From Whitmania pigra (lineage: Eukaryota; Annelida; Clitellata; Hirudinida; Haemopidae): a DNA stretch of 64,000 nucleotides. The position numbers were made by a program, and so were the translations under genes. The notes under the pieces were generated by a model. It saw only the letters and a program-made list of their open reading frames with translations. It searched no databases and was not told where the DNA came from. Below, piece by piece: positions 46,301-57,699 of this stretch. Position 1 is the first letter of the stretch, and every line of letters starts with the position of its first letter. Where the stretch lies: the NCBI GenBank assembly GCA_021613335.1, contig JAJTWR010000335.1:247001-311000 (forward strand), written 5' to 3'.

Positions 46301-48019
46301 AGCAGTCATGAAAGTGAATCTTATGTAACAGAAGATTGTAATGTCTCAAAACCAATTGAAGAGTTGCTTCCTAGCAGCCAAGAAAGTGAATCCAATGTAA
46401 TGGAAGATTGCAATGTCACAAAAGTTGAAGAATTACTTCCTAGCAGTCAAGAAAGTGAATCCAATGTAAAGGAAGATTGTAATGTCACAAAAGTTGAAGA
46501 ATTACTTCCTAGCAGCCAAGAAAGCGAATCTGATGTAATGGAACACATGGATGCAGGTAGTGAGGAAGCTTCTGTCGAGGTCGCCATTGAAGAAAAAGTC
46601 TTTGAAGATATTGACACCTCAAATTTCGCTAGCACGGTTAAACCATACAAGAAGTCTGAAGAATCTGAGAAAGAAGAAACCATTAAAATCTCAGTAAGTA
46701 AAGAAGAGAACTTAAAAGACATCTCCTGCGAGAACATTCTCGAAGAGAAAATCCCGGAGGATTTCAACACTTCGTCACTCACGAGTCTAGAGAGTTCGAG
46801 CGAGGAGCCTGAAGAATCCGATGCGAAGGAAAGCATCGAGGTTTTAAGTGTCGACGATGGTGACGATAGCATGAAGGAAGATTCTAGTGGAAACATCTTT
46901 GAAGAGAAATTCCCAGATGATTTTTATACTTCATTTGTTACAACTGCAGAAGGAGCTCATGATAAGCCCCAAGAATCAGAGAAGAAAGAAAACATTAAAA
47001 TTTTAATTGACAACAGTGGTTCAAAGTCTGTGTTCGATGGCAAGGCATCAAAATTTATTGATTTGATGGGAGACAAATATGGATCCATAGAGAATAAATG
47101 CATTATGGTCGATGACAATCTATCAAAGCCATCCTTTGAAAGTGATGAAGTTGACCAATTACCAGCTATTGATGTTGCACAAGTTGATTCAGATGAAGTG
47201 GGAATTTCTTCACCGATTCAAACGGTTTCCTCTCAAAGTGAATCGAGTATCCAAAGTTCAACGAGACAGAACCCAGCCAAAAGAATTCAGTCACCCACTC
47301 TGTCTAAAAGTAACACCAAAAGTCCAGTAATTTCTAAATCTAAGAGACATTTATCCACAGGAGAGCACAAAAAGCACGAGGAGCTCTTAATTCAATTGCC
47401 AGAAACTCCTATCAGTTCGCCTCTTACAAATAACGCATCTTCGGCCTTTGCATCTTCTCAATTGTCAGACCTTTCGTGCACATCAATAACTGATGTTCGC
47501 AACTCACTTGAACCACTCAAAGATACTGCTATGCAAGTGAACAAGATCAGTGAGAAATCATCTGATAGTTTAGAGGTTTCTGAAATCAAGCTTTCCACCG
47601 AAGAGGCATCACGACAGAAATATTCATTGAGAAGTTTCGAAAGGGTTTCCAAAATTGCTCAGCCTGGTCCAAAGACAAGAATTAGAAAGCCGGCCACCAA
47701 GGATTCGAAGCCTTCTTCTGCGGCCGAGATTCAGTCTCGCAGGAAATCGAACGAAGAATCGGAGTCGTCCACGGTTTCCAGCGTCGTAACTTTGGAGGAC
47801 GTCACCGACATTAAAACTGCAGCAAAAGAGGCCTCTGAGACGTCACAAACAGGTTCTTCTCGGACGTCGAGCACAAGCTCGAAAAGGATCGTCCAGCCAA
47901 AGGCGACTTCGCGAATCCCAAGATGGACATGCAAGGAGGAAGAACCAGAATCTCAGGACAATTTGAACCCCGCACCCAGAAGGAGTGCCAGGATTCTGGG
48001 CAAAGGTTCAAAGAATTGA
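43304..48019 (+). CDS. Unrecognised 1105-aa acidic protein with SUMO-interaction-like motifs and internal repeats
   Basis: The family was not recognised. Exons: 43304-43372, 43533-43574, 43670-43739, 43879-43966, 44187-44342, 44465-44621, 44746-44910, 45124-45165, 45491-48019, all GT-AG and in phase. The N-terminal 263 aa are helical and leucine-rich (for example LYLDVLLQLRCLDQSHLDLL), with conserved-looking TKYLVLQKKLSSLWPKEL and RNYLKWLEKVDRKALG. The 2.5-kb last exon codes for a disordered acidic tail with poly-Asp/Ser runs, basic NLS-like KRKYDDDD and QCKRVKLS patches, SIM-like motifs (AIDLTCEDEE, IEVLSVDDGDDS, FIDLMGD) and a six-unit repeat of about 24 aa around EELLPSSQESES. A basic Ser/Arg/Lys-rich C-terminus ends RRSARILGKGSKN. 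It is probably nuclear and SUMO-linked, by inference. The exact end of exon 1 is the least certain junction. Confidence 0.82.
46120..46543 (+). repeat. Six-unit coding repeat in gene 5 (about 72 bp)
   Basis: Units of 23-24 residues built on a DCNVSKPIEELLPSSQESES pattern; the first is diverged (LLLINHQNQAD) and the last two are nearly identical in DNA. The fourth and fifth units lack one residue (CNVTKVEELL). Confidence 0.9.
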
Positions 48020-48520
48020 GAAAATCGATTGCCTATGCTGGACACTCTTACCTGTATATACCCTGTGGCCTTTGTTTAGACGATGACTCGGTAGTGTAAT
48101 TGTTAAGGTCCTCGTTCGAAGACAAACATTATCCATAATTAGAAATAACTTTCCATTAATTAGTGCAAATAACCAGTACAAGTTAGAAGCAATTTGTTCT
48201 GCAATTTTCTCTGGAAATGTGATTTTATTGGCGATTCCATTCCTCGTTTGTTAGCAATTGTTTGAGTATAGCCATCTTATTTCATAATGTCTGCATTATG
48301 TTGGTATGAAATCGGTTCAGTCTTATAAAATAATTCTTCCACTGAAAGACACGATGATATAAACTTAAGTCGATAAAATTCCTTGAGAAATTGAATGTTG
48401 GAGGATTAATATGAAACACAGGTCACAGTAAAAGGTGGGGTTAGCCTATAATAAGTAACATTATAAGCAGAGAAATGAACCGATGAGTGCTTTAATCATC
48501 AATCTTAAAATCTGCGGCGA
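48020..48520. other. Convergent 3' region of gene 5 and the membrane cupin gene
   Basis: 501 bp between two facing stop codons, with no additional exon seen. Presumed overlapping or abutting 3' UTRs. Confidence 0.55.
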
Positions 48521-50517
48521 TTAATCGAGGAATCCCCCAAATAGCATGGATATGGAGTGGTCGGTCTTTGATCCTTTCATTGGTTTGTATGCAAACTGCC
48601 AATGGGGTTGTGTCCACATAACTGAAAAAGTAACAACTGTATCGGTGCTTAATCTATTAAGTATTAATGTTAAAGCAAAACGTTACTTATGTTATAGAGT
48701 TTGAAATTCTTATTGTTGATATTGTGGCATAAACAGCGTGCCATAAAAATATGTGCAGGTAAATTGATCGGTTTTACTGACCTATATCGCCCTCTTGTAG
48801 TACGGCGTAGAGGTCGGAACATGTTGCGTTGCAAGACGAAGCTTGGAGTCTGATTTTCAAGGAACCTTTAATTTGAGCAAACCAAGATAGCGGGGTTTCT
48901 GGGTCAGTCTGTTGGGTTGGAAGTTCAAAAATAAGGTTTTATAAATTTATTAAAGAGATTCGTCAATGCGTTATGTTTTAATATGTAGGAAATAGGTCAT
49001 ATCATTGGCTCTTGGGGGAAAGATAAGTTCTCAGTAACTTTTCTTAGCAGAACCATGCAGAATTGGAAGAAAGTAGTTCAGTTTAAAACTCTCAAATAAA
49101 GCATCAAGGACTCATAAACACTTTAATAAAATCCGTTGCTTCGTGATTGGTTGAAACCGCCAGCCAACTGACCGGGGCCACCTCGACCGACGAATGGATG
49201 AATGCCGGTCGCCTGTAGAAGCTCCTCAGTACCTTGACAGCTTTCTTTTCACAATTTTCCCTGATTCAAATAATTAATTTTATGATGTGATATTCTTTGA
49301 TATTAATAACATAATGTTAATAACTTTGTAATGCAATTAATAACATTTTGTAATGAAACTAATTGGAATTATTGAAACATTAATGAAATATTCATCCCTC
49401 AACATCAACCAACCAATGCATGTAAAATGAAGCAAATGCATTATGTTTTTGAGTCAAATATTTTGCAACGTTTAGTAAACTGGGGTCATCGAAGCTGCTG
49501 GAGAATAAACACGGAGGTGTTTGCAACAGAATCGGGTCGTCTAGATACAGCTGCCAACGAAAAGTTAGATTTGTAGGTCAGAAATTCCAATTAAAGCTGG
49601 CAAACATTGAGACCCTCATGAGGAATTGAAGTGTGAAATGTTTCCTGGCAGGCCAGTCATTAGTAGCACCAGTGATGATGACTGGGATGTTGGGGACCAA
49701 GTATTTATGGAGTGCCTCCTTCCCCAACAAGTTTGACAGCTTTGGAATGACTTGGATCGTCCGACATGTCTGAAGTTAATTATTTCTGAAGATTCTAGTT
49801 ATTGTGTATTTGTAATTTTATTTAATATAAAAAGATTCTTAAATCCTCAAAATGCAAGTTTTCATTTAGTAATGAAATTTCCAGTGCTTCTTATGGTATT
49901 CTTTCACTAGACAAATTTGTCTGTTTAGAGATGGAATCTTTTCAATAAACTCACAGAACAGTCATGGTTGACTTGGGGGTCGAATTTCTTGTCGTAGAAT
50001 GGGTTGGGCATAAAACAATTCTTTTTGTAAATTGAGGTCCAGTCCCAAAATGGGAGGAGCTAAACAACGTAATGCATAATAATATTATGTAAATTAAATG
50101 TATTAACATATAAATGACTATTGTAGCAGAATATATTTATGTTGAAGCATGAGAATATCTTAAAATATGTATGATCATCGCGATTGAAACGTTTTATGTA
50201 AATCAAAAATATAAATCGATATATTGTAAGTAGATCATGAAAATATAACATGCCTTTATGAGAGAAAGCCTCAGAAATGCAAAACCAATCTTGGAACAGC
50301 AAAGAAAGTATGTTGTGACGACCACTAGCAAGCAGATGGCAAAAATAGAAAATATCTTAATTTTGCATCTTTTCTTCCTTTTCGTATGTAAATATTCGTC
50401 GTATGATATCACCGATAGCTCTTTAATTCTATCCTTTTCAATGCCATGATCGAAGGCGTAATCAATTAATCTTGAAATTTCTTCTTCCAAGACTTTTAAT
50501 TTGCTACGATCTTCCAT
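48521..50517 (-). CDS. Type II membrane protein with JmjC/cupin-like domain, complete, 7 exons
   Basis: Found by exon joining; no exon exceeds 264 bp. Exons on the minus strand: 50517-50254, 50059-49955, 49769-49614, 49550-49414, 49260-49122, 48908-48782, 48621-48521; total exactly 343 codons, 342 aa. Seen: a cytosolic acidic/basic N-terminus, KRKKR, then one hydrophobic helix (about 55-73, IFAICLLVVVTTYFLCC), which predicts an N-in type II anchor; FWDWTSIYKKNCFMPNPF; the cupin_8/JmjC entry motif NIPVIITGATNDWPA (about 150-164); a Cys-containing loop (CNATC); and the final strand DIVMWTQPHWQFAYKPMKGS. The HxD...H iron triad of JmjC oxygenases is not evident, so catalysis is doubtful. Intron 1 needs a GC donor (AAG|GCATGT); the other introns are GT-AG. 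It could be a degenerate hydroxylase or a lectin-like luminal protein. The specific family name was not recognised. Confidence 0.83.
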
Positions 50518-51025
50518 ATTTTAAGATATTCTCATGCAAAATTACAACAGCCATACTCTACTACGACATGACCACATTGGCATCACCGTTTTCCAAATAA
50601 CAAAGCGGACCAGTTTTTGTTTTCTTAGTGATCGTGATTATAAATGATGATGCAAACTAAATTACAAATTTTCAAACATATATTTAGCAAATGTATGTTG
50701 ACCTTTAATAGTACTTATTCTGAATGTACCTTACAAAGTCTAGTCCCACCAACTCGAGTTGGCCGTGACAAATTATTGGATAAATCAGATGAATGAAAGA
50801 CGGACCACTTAAGGTTAATTAAGTCGTTAGCAGACTCTAAAACTGTCAAAAATATTACTTTTTGAGATATCAAAATTTAAATATTAGCATTCAAGTTTAT
50901 AATTAGACTTTTAAAAAAGGGCGCTTTAAATTGTTGGTCGAAGCTTCTTTGTTTAGGTAATTTCATGAAATTTCGATTTCGATTGCAGTTGATTGTTTCA
51001 CATTAACCTTAAATATATCGAAGAG
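50518..51025. promoter_or_regulatory. Divergent spacer upstream of the membrane cupin and nucleotidyltransferase genes
   Basis: About 0.5 kb separates the cupin start from the next candidate exon on the plus strand. An acceptor-like GATTGCAG ends at 50988. No conserved element was recognised. Confidence 0.35.
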
Positions 51026-51220
51026 ATGGCTGGTGACATTTCTCAAAATATCCAGAAAACTCTACAAAACAACGATAACCTGCTGCCCATGCAAGACATG
51101 ATCGAACATTTTGACATTTTGAACGCCGTCTTGCTAGACGTACAAAGTTCGTATTTGTGGTTAAAGTATTTCGGGATTGTCGATTTTATCGGAATTGATG
51201 CCTTTTATTATTCAAAGTGA
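51026..51220 (+). CDS. Possible 64-aa small protein or 5' exon, unrecognised
   Basis: A short open frame starting MAGDISQNIQKTLQNNDNLL with balanced, helix-like composition and no repeat content, ending at a stop inside AT-rich DNA. It follows an acceptor-like site and lies 172 bp before the first exon of the nucleotidyltransferase. It may be an independent small gene, an upstream ORF, or chance. No family was recognised. Confidence 0.33.
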   Translation: MAGDISQNIQKTLQNNDNLLPMQDMIEHFDILNAVLLDVQSSYLWLKYFGIVDFIGIDAFYYSK

Positions 51221-51392
51221 TAGCTTGTTATAGGAGTTTTATTTATTATTTTATTTCATTTTTTAAACCCTAGGGTAATTGCTTATAAAATAATATTCGA
51301 AACTAAGAAATGCACAAACGCTAGAATTTGAAGATTTCGTACATTTATTTAGTCTTACACATTAGCAAATTTTATACTTTCAAAACAAAAAA

Positions 51393-52062
51393 ATGTCAGG
51401 AAGCAGTCAACTCTATGACAACGATGTCAAGGAAAGGAATCATGTAAGGGAACGTTTGACACATGCTTTAAAGATGACCCTTCCTCACTTAGGTTAATTA
51501 AGTACAAGTTATTGACTTGTTGCGAAATGAATGACACAATTATTGGTTATTTTGATTGTTATTATTATTATTCTAAATGGAATATTATTTATGATATTTT
51601 GATTGAGCAGTGATTGCTATTGTGCTAACCGATATAATAATGTTAGTGGAATCACCATCATAATCTATTGCTATTATCATCATAATTATAGTAATAATAA
51701 TAATGTATAAATTATAATAATAATGTAAAAATTATAATAATAATGTATAAATTATTATTATATTTATTATTTATATTTATATTAGTAATAATTAATATTG
51801 CTATTATAAATAGATTCTTTGAACGAGGAGGAGAAGGGCTTGGAGCCGTTTGGATCGATGGTGACTGAGTTGGTTACAAAAAAAAGTGATCTCAACTTCT
51901 CATTGAAAACATTCAAGAAAAAAGAAAAAAAGAAAAAAAGAAAAAAGACAAAAAGACAAAACTCATTGTGTTGTATAATATGGCATTGCTATTGTTATTA
52001 TTACCTGATTATTATTAGTAATGTTTTTTTATTAATATTATTGTTATTAATATTAATATTAA

Positions 52063-52127
<65 letters not shown>

Positions 52128-55100
52128 TATTATTATTATTTTCATCATAATCATCACCATTCGATTGCTTGCATTTCAAAAGTTAGACTAGTTGCCTCGT
52201 CAGTTTGATGTCATGTCAATTATCCATTCCGTTCAAAACGACCAGTAATAACAACAATAACGACAATGGTTCAGGGACAGGAACAGGACAGATCAGGAAT
52301 GATGGATGAACTGATTAAAAGTTGGACAAAAGACACCTTGGTCTCCGCGTACTTTTACGATGTTCGCCTCTCCATGACCGAGGGAGATCCCAAGTATCGA
52401 CCGATTCTGAAGTTCAAGGACGTCAAAACGAGGATCTTCTGTGACCTGACCTTGAACAACAACATTGTGGGTTGTTGTCATGACTTATAATATAATCCTA
52501 AATCCAAAATGAGGGGTGTAATTTTTAAAAATGAGAATGCGTGATGAATAAATTGCTGATGATTCAAAGTCATCAAATGACAAATGCTTGTATTTGTTTT
52601 TGTTTATAAGTTTGCCTTAAAAAATAGCTTGTTACAATTTTAAATGACCTGTTGTAATAGTTTGCAATATTAATTCTAATAGTGTAATGATTGTAAATGT
52701 AATGTAATAAAAATATGATATATTTGATAATATTTAATAAAATATGATAACAGCCTTATAATCTCTCTTTGATAAACGAGTGATTTAAATTACTATAAAT
52801 ATTAAATGACATTGATTCAATTTAATTATTAAACAAAATAAATAATATCAATTTAATTAAATTATCAAAAAATTAAGCTCTATTAATTCTATTCACAAAT
52901 AATTAATTAATCGCAATTCATAAATTAATTCTTTGAGAAATTATTTGAACCAATCGTTGACAATTGTTACAATTGTTACAGGGCAAACACGCATCCGATC
53001 TGATGTCTGCTTATGCCAAGTGGGACGACAGGTTCCAGTTGCTCTGTCATTCCATGAAGCACCTCACCAGGGTAATTATGATGATGATGATGATGTTGAT
53101 GATGGTGGTTATAGTGATGATGATGCTAGAAATGGTGGTGATGATGATGATGATGTGATGGTTGTACTGATGATGAAGATAAAGACATTAACAAAGCATA
53201 GTAAAAAGTTACAAAATCTTTTGAAAATGTCAAGATTTGCAAGATAGATCGATCTGCGAAAGGCGGACTTACCAATTATGCTTACATGATTATGGTCGTC
53301 TACTTCCTTCAGAAGACGATGCCACCTGTGTTACCTGTATTACAAGAGGTTGGTTGTTAATACATGGCATTTGATTTAGTTTTTTGGGGGCCTTTTGTAT
53401 CAATAAGGTAAAATGACATTTTACAATGTGATAGCGTAAGGCAGACTTAAGGAAGCTTATTTTTTGTTTTGTTTTGAAATGAATATTATAATGGATATTA
53501 TAATGAATATTATAATGAATATATAATTTGTGTTGTTTAACTGTTTCGTTGTTTTAAGAAAAAATATTATAAAATGCATATCTAGTATATCTTCCTCCGT
53601 GTTGAAAAGTAATCTTGAGTCCTTGACAACCGATGTTGCCAAGCAACGTTTCTATGGTAACCAATTTACAACTGAATTTCATAATAAACTATTCCATGGC
53701 TGATTTATCATCCACTGAATCTTGTTTACCTTCAATTTAACTGATGGAATAATTTTTTGCTTCCTAATGATGATAATATTGGTGAGGATGTGGATTAATA
53801 TTAATTAATTAAAATATGATTAGTAATTAATGCAAAATTATGTCACATCACAATTATTAATATTATTACTCATCTTTTTAAAGATCTCTGCTGGAGTAAT
53901 GGATTCCACATCTGTTGATGGCTGCAATGTTTCGTTCTATAACGAGGAGGGACCTGGAGTAAATTAAGATTCTGATTATAATGATGATGATTGTGATAAT
54001 AATTAGTAATCAAAACATTTAATATAACAAATAATTTAATAAAAATGATTAATATAAAGATAATAATTATAATTATATATTTAGAATACAATATAGTTAT
54101 TATAATAATTGTAATATAATTATATTTATAATTATTTATTATCATTAGTTTTATTTTTATATAATATTTATTATTTATATACAAATGAATAATATGTTTT
54201 ATTATAATAATTATTGCCTCGCTCGTATTAACCGCTAAAACCCAACCCAGAGACATGCCAGGCCAAACAACAGGAGTGCCGGTCAGTTGTGGCTGGAAAT
54301 GTTGAGGTTTTACGGCTTCGACTTCAAATTCAAGAGAGTAGTTTCCATCAGCACGATGGCAATCATTCCGTGGAACGAACCTTCGCTCGTCGTCCTCGAT
54401 CCGTTCGACCAGGGAAACAACCTCTGCGAAGGTCTCGGAGAGACGAGTGAGCGAGCAGAGTTTTATTGAAATTAAGTTGTCGTAATCTTAAGTCTGACCT
54501 AATTGTTAATATCATCTGCTTCGTCGTCCCCAGTGATCTCTTGTATAATGCAAGTTTTCAAGAAGGCTTCGGAAAGGTTCAGGACGCTGCCCGGGAACTG
54601 GGAAGGTCAAATAAAGGTCGTAGTTGTTGTTGTTTTACAATATATAGCTTAAGCATGGTTATTAATATTGATGGTGATGGTTGTTATGGTGATCATGGGG
54701 ATGAATAATAATGCAGTCAATAGTATTAATATCACACGTGGGTATACTCAAGGATTTTTTTCTTTATTTGCATTAATTATTATAATTAGTGAATATTAAT
54801 CAGGATTATTTCTTCAATCCCAATGCATTGGTTGGATCACTCACTCCGGAGACGGAGCATGAATCAGAGTGAGTCATCGTGGCATTTGACTTCTTGTTAA
54901 GATCAAAAATGTTATTTTTTATCTTTTGACTTAATATTAATATTCTAAATAATTGGTTTAGTTTTGTAACCTGTCACTTGAGCCAGCATGTGACTACATC
55001 TGGCTTAATTATTAGAATGTTATAATTAAACATATTATAAATATAAATAAATTAATTGTAAATATAATGTTATATAAAAATAATTATAATATTATACTAA

Positions 55101-55141
55101 TTAATTATATAATATATATTATTATAAATATAATAAATAAT

Positions 55142-55182
<41 letters not shown>

Positions 55183-55324
55183 TTATAATTATAAATATAA
55201 TACTGTAGTCATCCTTCATCTGTTTTATCCAACCTTCAATTATTATTTATTATTTATTAGACCTACCAAACGTAGCTCTCCAAAGCAGGGTCAAAGAAAT
55301 AGCAAAAAGCAAAGGCCACGTTGA
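51393..55324 (+). CDS. TUTase/non-canonical poly(A) polymerase family protein with degenerate catalytic motif
   Basis: Nucleotidyltransferase of the polymerase-beta superfamily that in active relatives (TUT1, TUT4/7, MTPAP) adds U or A to RNA 3' ends. Exons: 51393-51492, 51814-about 51970 (donor unresolved), 52275-52466, 52982-53071, 53244-53348, 53884-53958, 54251-54446, 54534-54616, 54804-54868, 55261-55324. Seen: PFGSM then SDLNF at 45-62, CDLTLNN with the third acidic residue, the GGLTNYAYMIMVVYFLQ helix, PPVLPVLQE, the VDGCNVSF loop, LWLEMLRFYGFDFKF, and DPFDQGNNL followed by an amphipathic helix. The canonical DxD pair reads D59-L-N61, so one metal-binding aspartate is missing, and the glycine usually before that strand is Glu. 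The protein is small (about 330 aa) with no zinc finger or RRM. AATAAA lies just after the stop (about 55334). It ends in a basic KRSSPKQGQRNSKKQ tail. Confidence 0.86.
51913..51962 (+). repeat. Purine (A/G) tract at the end of nucleotidyltransferase exon 2
   Basis: AAG/AAAG units follow directly after the catalytic strand and read as a Lys/Arg run. No in-phase GT donor follows, so the true exon end is unclear; the tract may be intronic. Confidence 0.7.
52053..52140 (+). repeat. (ATT)n microsatellite
   Basis: A long ATT array with one slip near 52125, in intron 2 of the nucleotidyltransferase gene. It extends the exon 2 reading frame into a meaningless poly-Leu/Tyr run. Confidence 0.95.
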
Positions 55325-57699
55325 AGGCATGAAAATAAATGAATATGTAGATGAGGCAGCATTTATTAAGTTTAATTTTTATAATGCTTGCTTTTCTAAC
55401 CATTATTTTTTTTATTCTATCTAACATCTTGTAATATACAATTGTTTGCGTAATATATATAATTGTTTTAAACAGTTGTCATTGTAATTGTCAGTAATCA
55501 ATTGGTTAATATTATAATACAATGCAGCATAAATCTTTACGTGTCGATAACCATTTTCTATCAAGCTCATCATCATTCCAAGCTTTATCATCAAGCTTTT
55601 ATCATTTGTTTCTCAAATTTGTTGAACTGTTAACATTCTGTTTCATTGGACTTTCATAACAAAAGTGTGGATTAATGTCCTGGTGTTGGGTTCAATGATG
55701 TTCAATGATGTTCAAACCTCATCCGATCAATGTATGGCCTGTAACTGCCTTATTTTTAATAATGTACCGTGATACCCTATTTTCATCAGCACTTTTACAG
55801 CCTTATGATATTTGTAGCTTTTTGTTGTAATTTCAATAAAAAGCCTGTTTGAAAGTGTTACTTTGGAAGGAGTAAATTCTGAAATGTAACGTAATATATA
55901 AAATAACTCAATAAACTTTAGTTATTGTTAACTGCCCAGTAACAAGTGAATTTATTACAATGGAAAAAGCTTAAATCTAACATTCAAAATGTCAAATCTA
56001 AAACTCGACTGGTTGTTTGGGTTGTGCAATTAAATTCTGTTTATGACTTTTGGGATGATTCAAGCAGTAAAGTTACATTATCATTAGCAAAAACGCTGTC
56101 ACTAACTCGTGAATATTACTTTACTGACTCTCAAATAAGAAAGCTGCTTGAGTATTTCGAATTACCAACACAGTATTCATTAAATTCATAGGGTCAGATC
56201 GCTTGAAAAGGTGAAATATGTTGAAAATCAGTGGTACACTATTAATTACATCGTCAAGTCTCGTCCACAATTACATATTTCGATTGAATGATCAAACTGA
56301 AAACATTTGCTATTCAGTTATAAAAAAAAATAATGTCCACCAAAACAACAAAGTTTATCTAAATTAAGTGCCACATTTCATAAAACTTTAGTGCTTCTCA
56401 TAATGCGTATACAATAAACAATTAATGCTTTTGTTCATAAACTTTTACTTTACTAATGTTATCACATTTTATTAGCCTTAATTCGACTTTAATTAAATAT
56501 TAATCTTTCCACTTGAAGACCCTCAGTGTGCAATGAATGCCAAAAATGATCATGAAAAAATAAGTAAATGTTATGTTCTTGGCCCTCAAATTAGCTCCAA
56601 AGTTGATGTTATTAAATAAAATATATGACATTTCAGCAATTTGATCTAGTTAAGAGCTGAGCTATCTTTCCAGTTTTTCAGAAACCCAAGTAAATTGCAT
56701 CCATATCTCTTTAAAGTTCTTGCAATTAGCTTGAAGTTAGCTTGTAATTTAGAGATCTTCATTTGAAAGTCAACTGCATTTTAATGCACTCTTATTAACT
56801 CTTATAAAAGTCTCCAAGTCTCCATGCTAAATATTCACAAAATACTGACTTGATTTATTCTTTATTTAAAGACTTCTAATTTGTCATATTGCACGTTTCT
56901 AGGTAATCAACTGATTTGTAGTCAGCACGCATTTCGAAATTTTATCAACTTATGTTTTCAAATGTTACAATTCACTATTTATTATATTGGTAGAAAGGTT
57001 GAGGACCCATAAGGACGAGCGTTATTATCCCAAGATTGAGCGATCCTGTGTAAAGTATTTCGCCCGATAAAGCTTCATTTTTAGGAGAAGCAGGTAATTT
57101 GTGTCAAATTCCTGATTGTTTTTATATTAACAATAAATCTCATTATCAATATTCCATCTACTTAATGATGCTCGTGTAAACGAATGAATGCACCGATGAT
57201 AATTCCGCCATGGTATAGCCTCGTTGAACCCACTTTTGTTTTTGGATTCGAATTCTTCACGTAGCAACGTTTATATTTTACACATCAGAATCGAACGTTT
57301 AGTCAGTTATATTTGCAACTTTTGCCACACAATGCAAGGACTCACATCAGTATGGTTTTATGTAAAAGTACCTTCTTAGGCAATTCTTCCTAAAAACATG
57401 AAAGAAACTTTTTAAAATGGTGAAAAGAAAAATTATGAATCTTTCTGAACTTATGACCACATAGGCACAGCCAAAACACAAAATGCTTTTCAAAAGCACT
57501 GGGCACATGATTATGTGTATGGTTGAAAATTCTGATTTACCTTCTGTTGAAAGACTAAATGCATTAAAAGTATAAATCACTTGATTGAGTATGAAATTAA
57601 AATCCACTGGATTCTACATTGAAATAGACTTGCCAATAAATTTGTTAATAAGTTAATTAACTTAATACCTGCTCAATTTTTCTCATTAGCCAGGCAGTC
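55325..57699. other. Intergenic region upstream of the NSD gene
   Basis: 2.4 kb, AT-rich. The first part is presumed 3' UTR of the nucleotidyltransferase (second AATAAA near 55836). No exon with domain character was found; the 81-codon frame at 55946-56191 has no supporting feature. A pyrimidine tract and AG just before 57694 suggest a non-coding first exon of the NSD gene lies somewhere here. Confidence 0.5.

Noticed and set aside
46447..46896. 149-codon minus-strand frame in gene 5
   Set aside because: It is the antisense shadow of the repeat-rich acidic exon; the plus frame is 2.5 kb long, in phase with eight upstream exons.
55946..56191. 81-codon frame MNLLQWKKL...
   Set aside because: No domain, no splice partners, AT-rich codons and no neighbouring exon signals; most likely chance.
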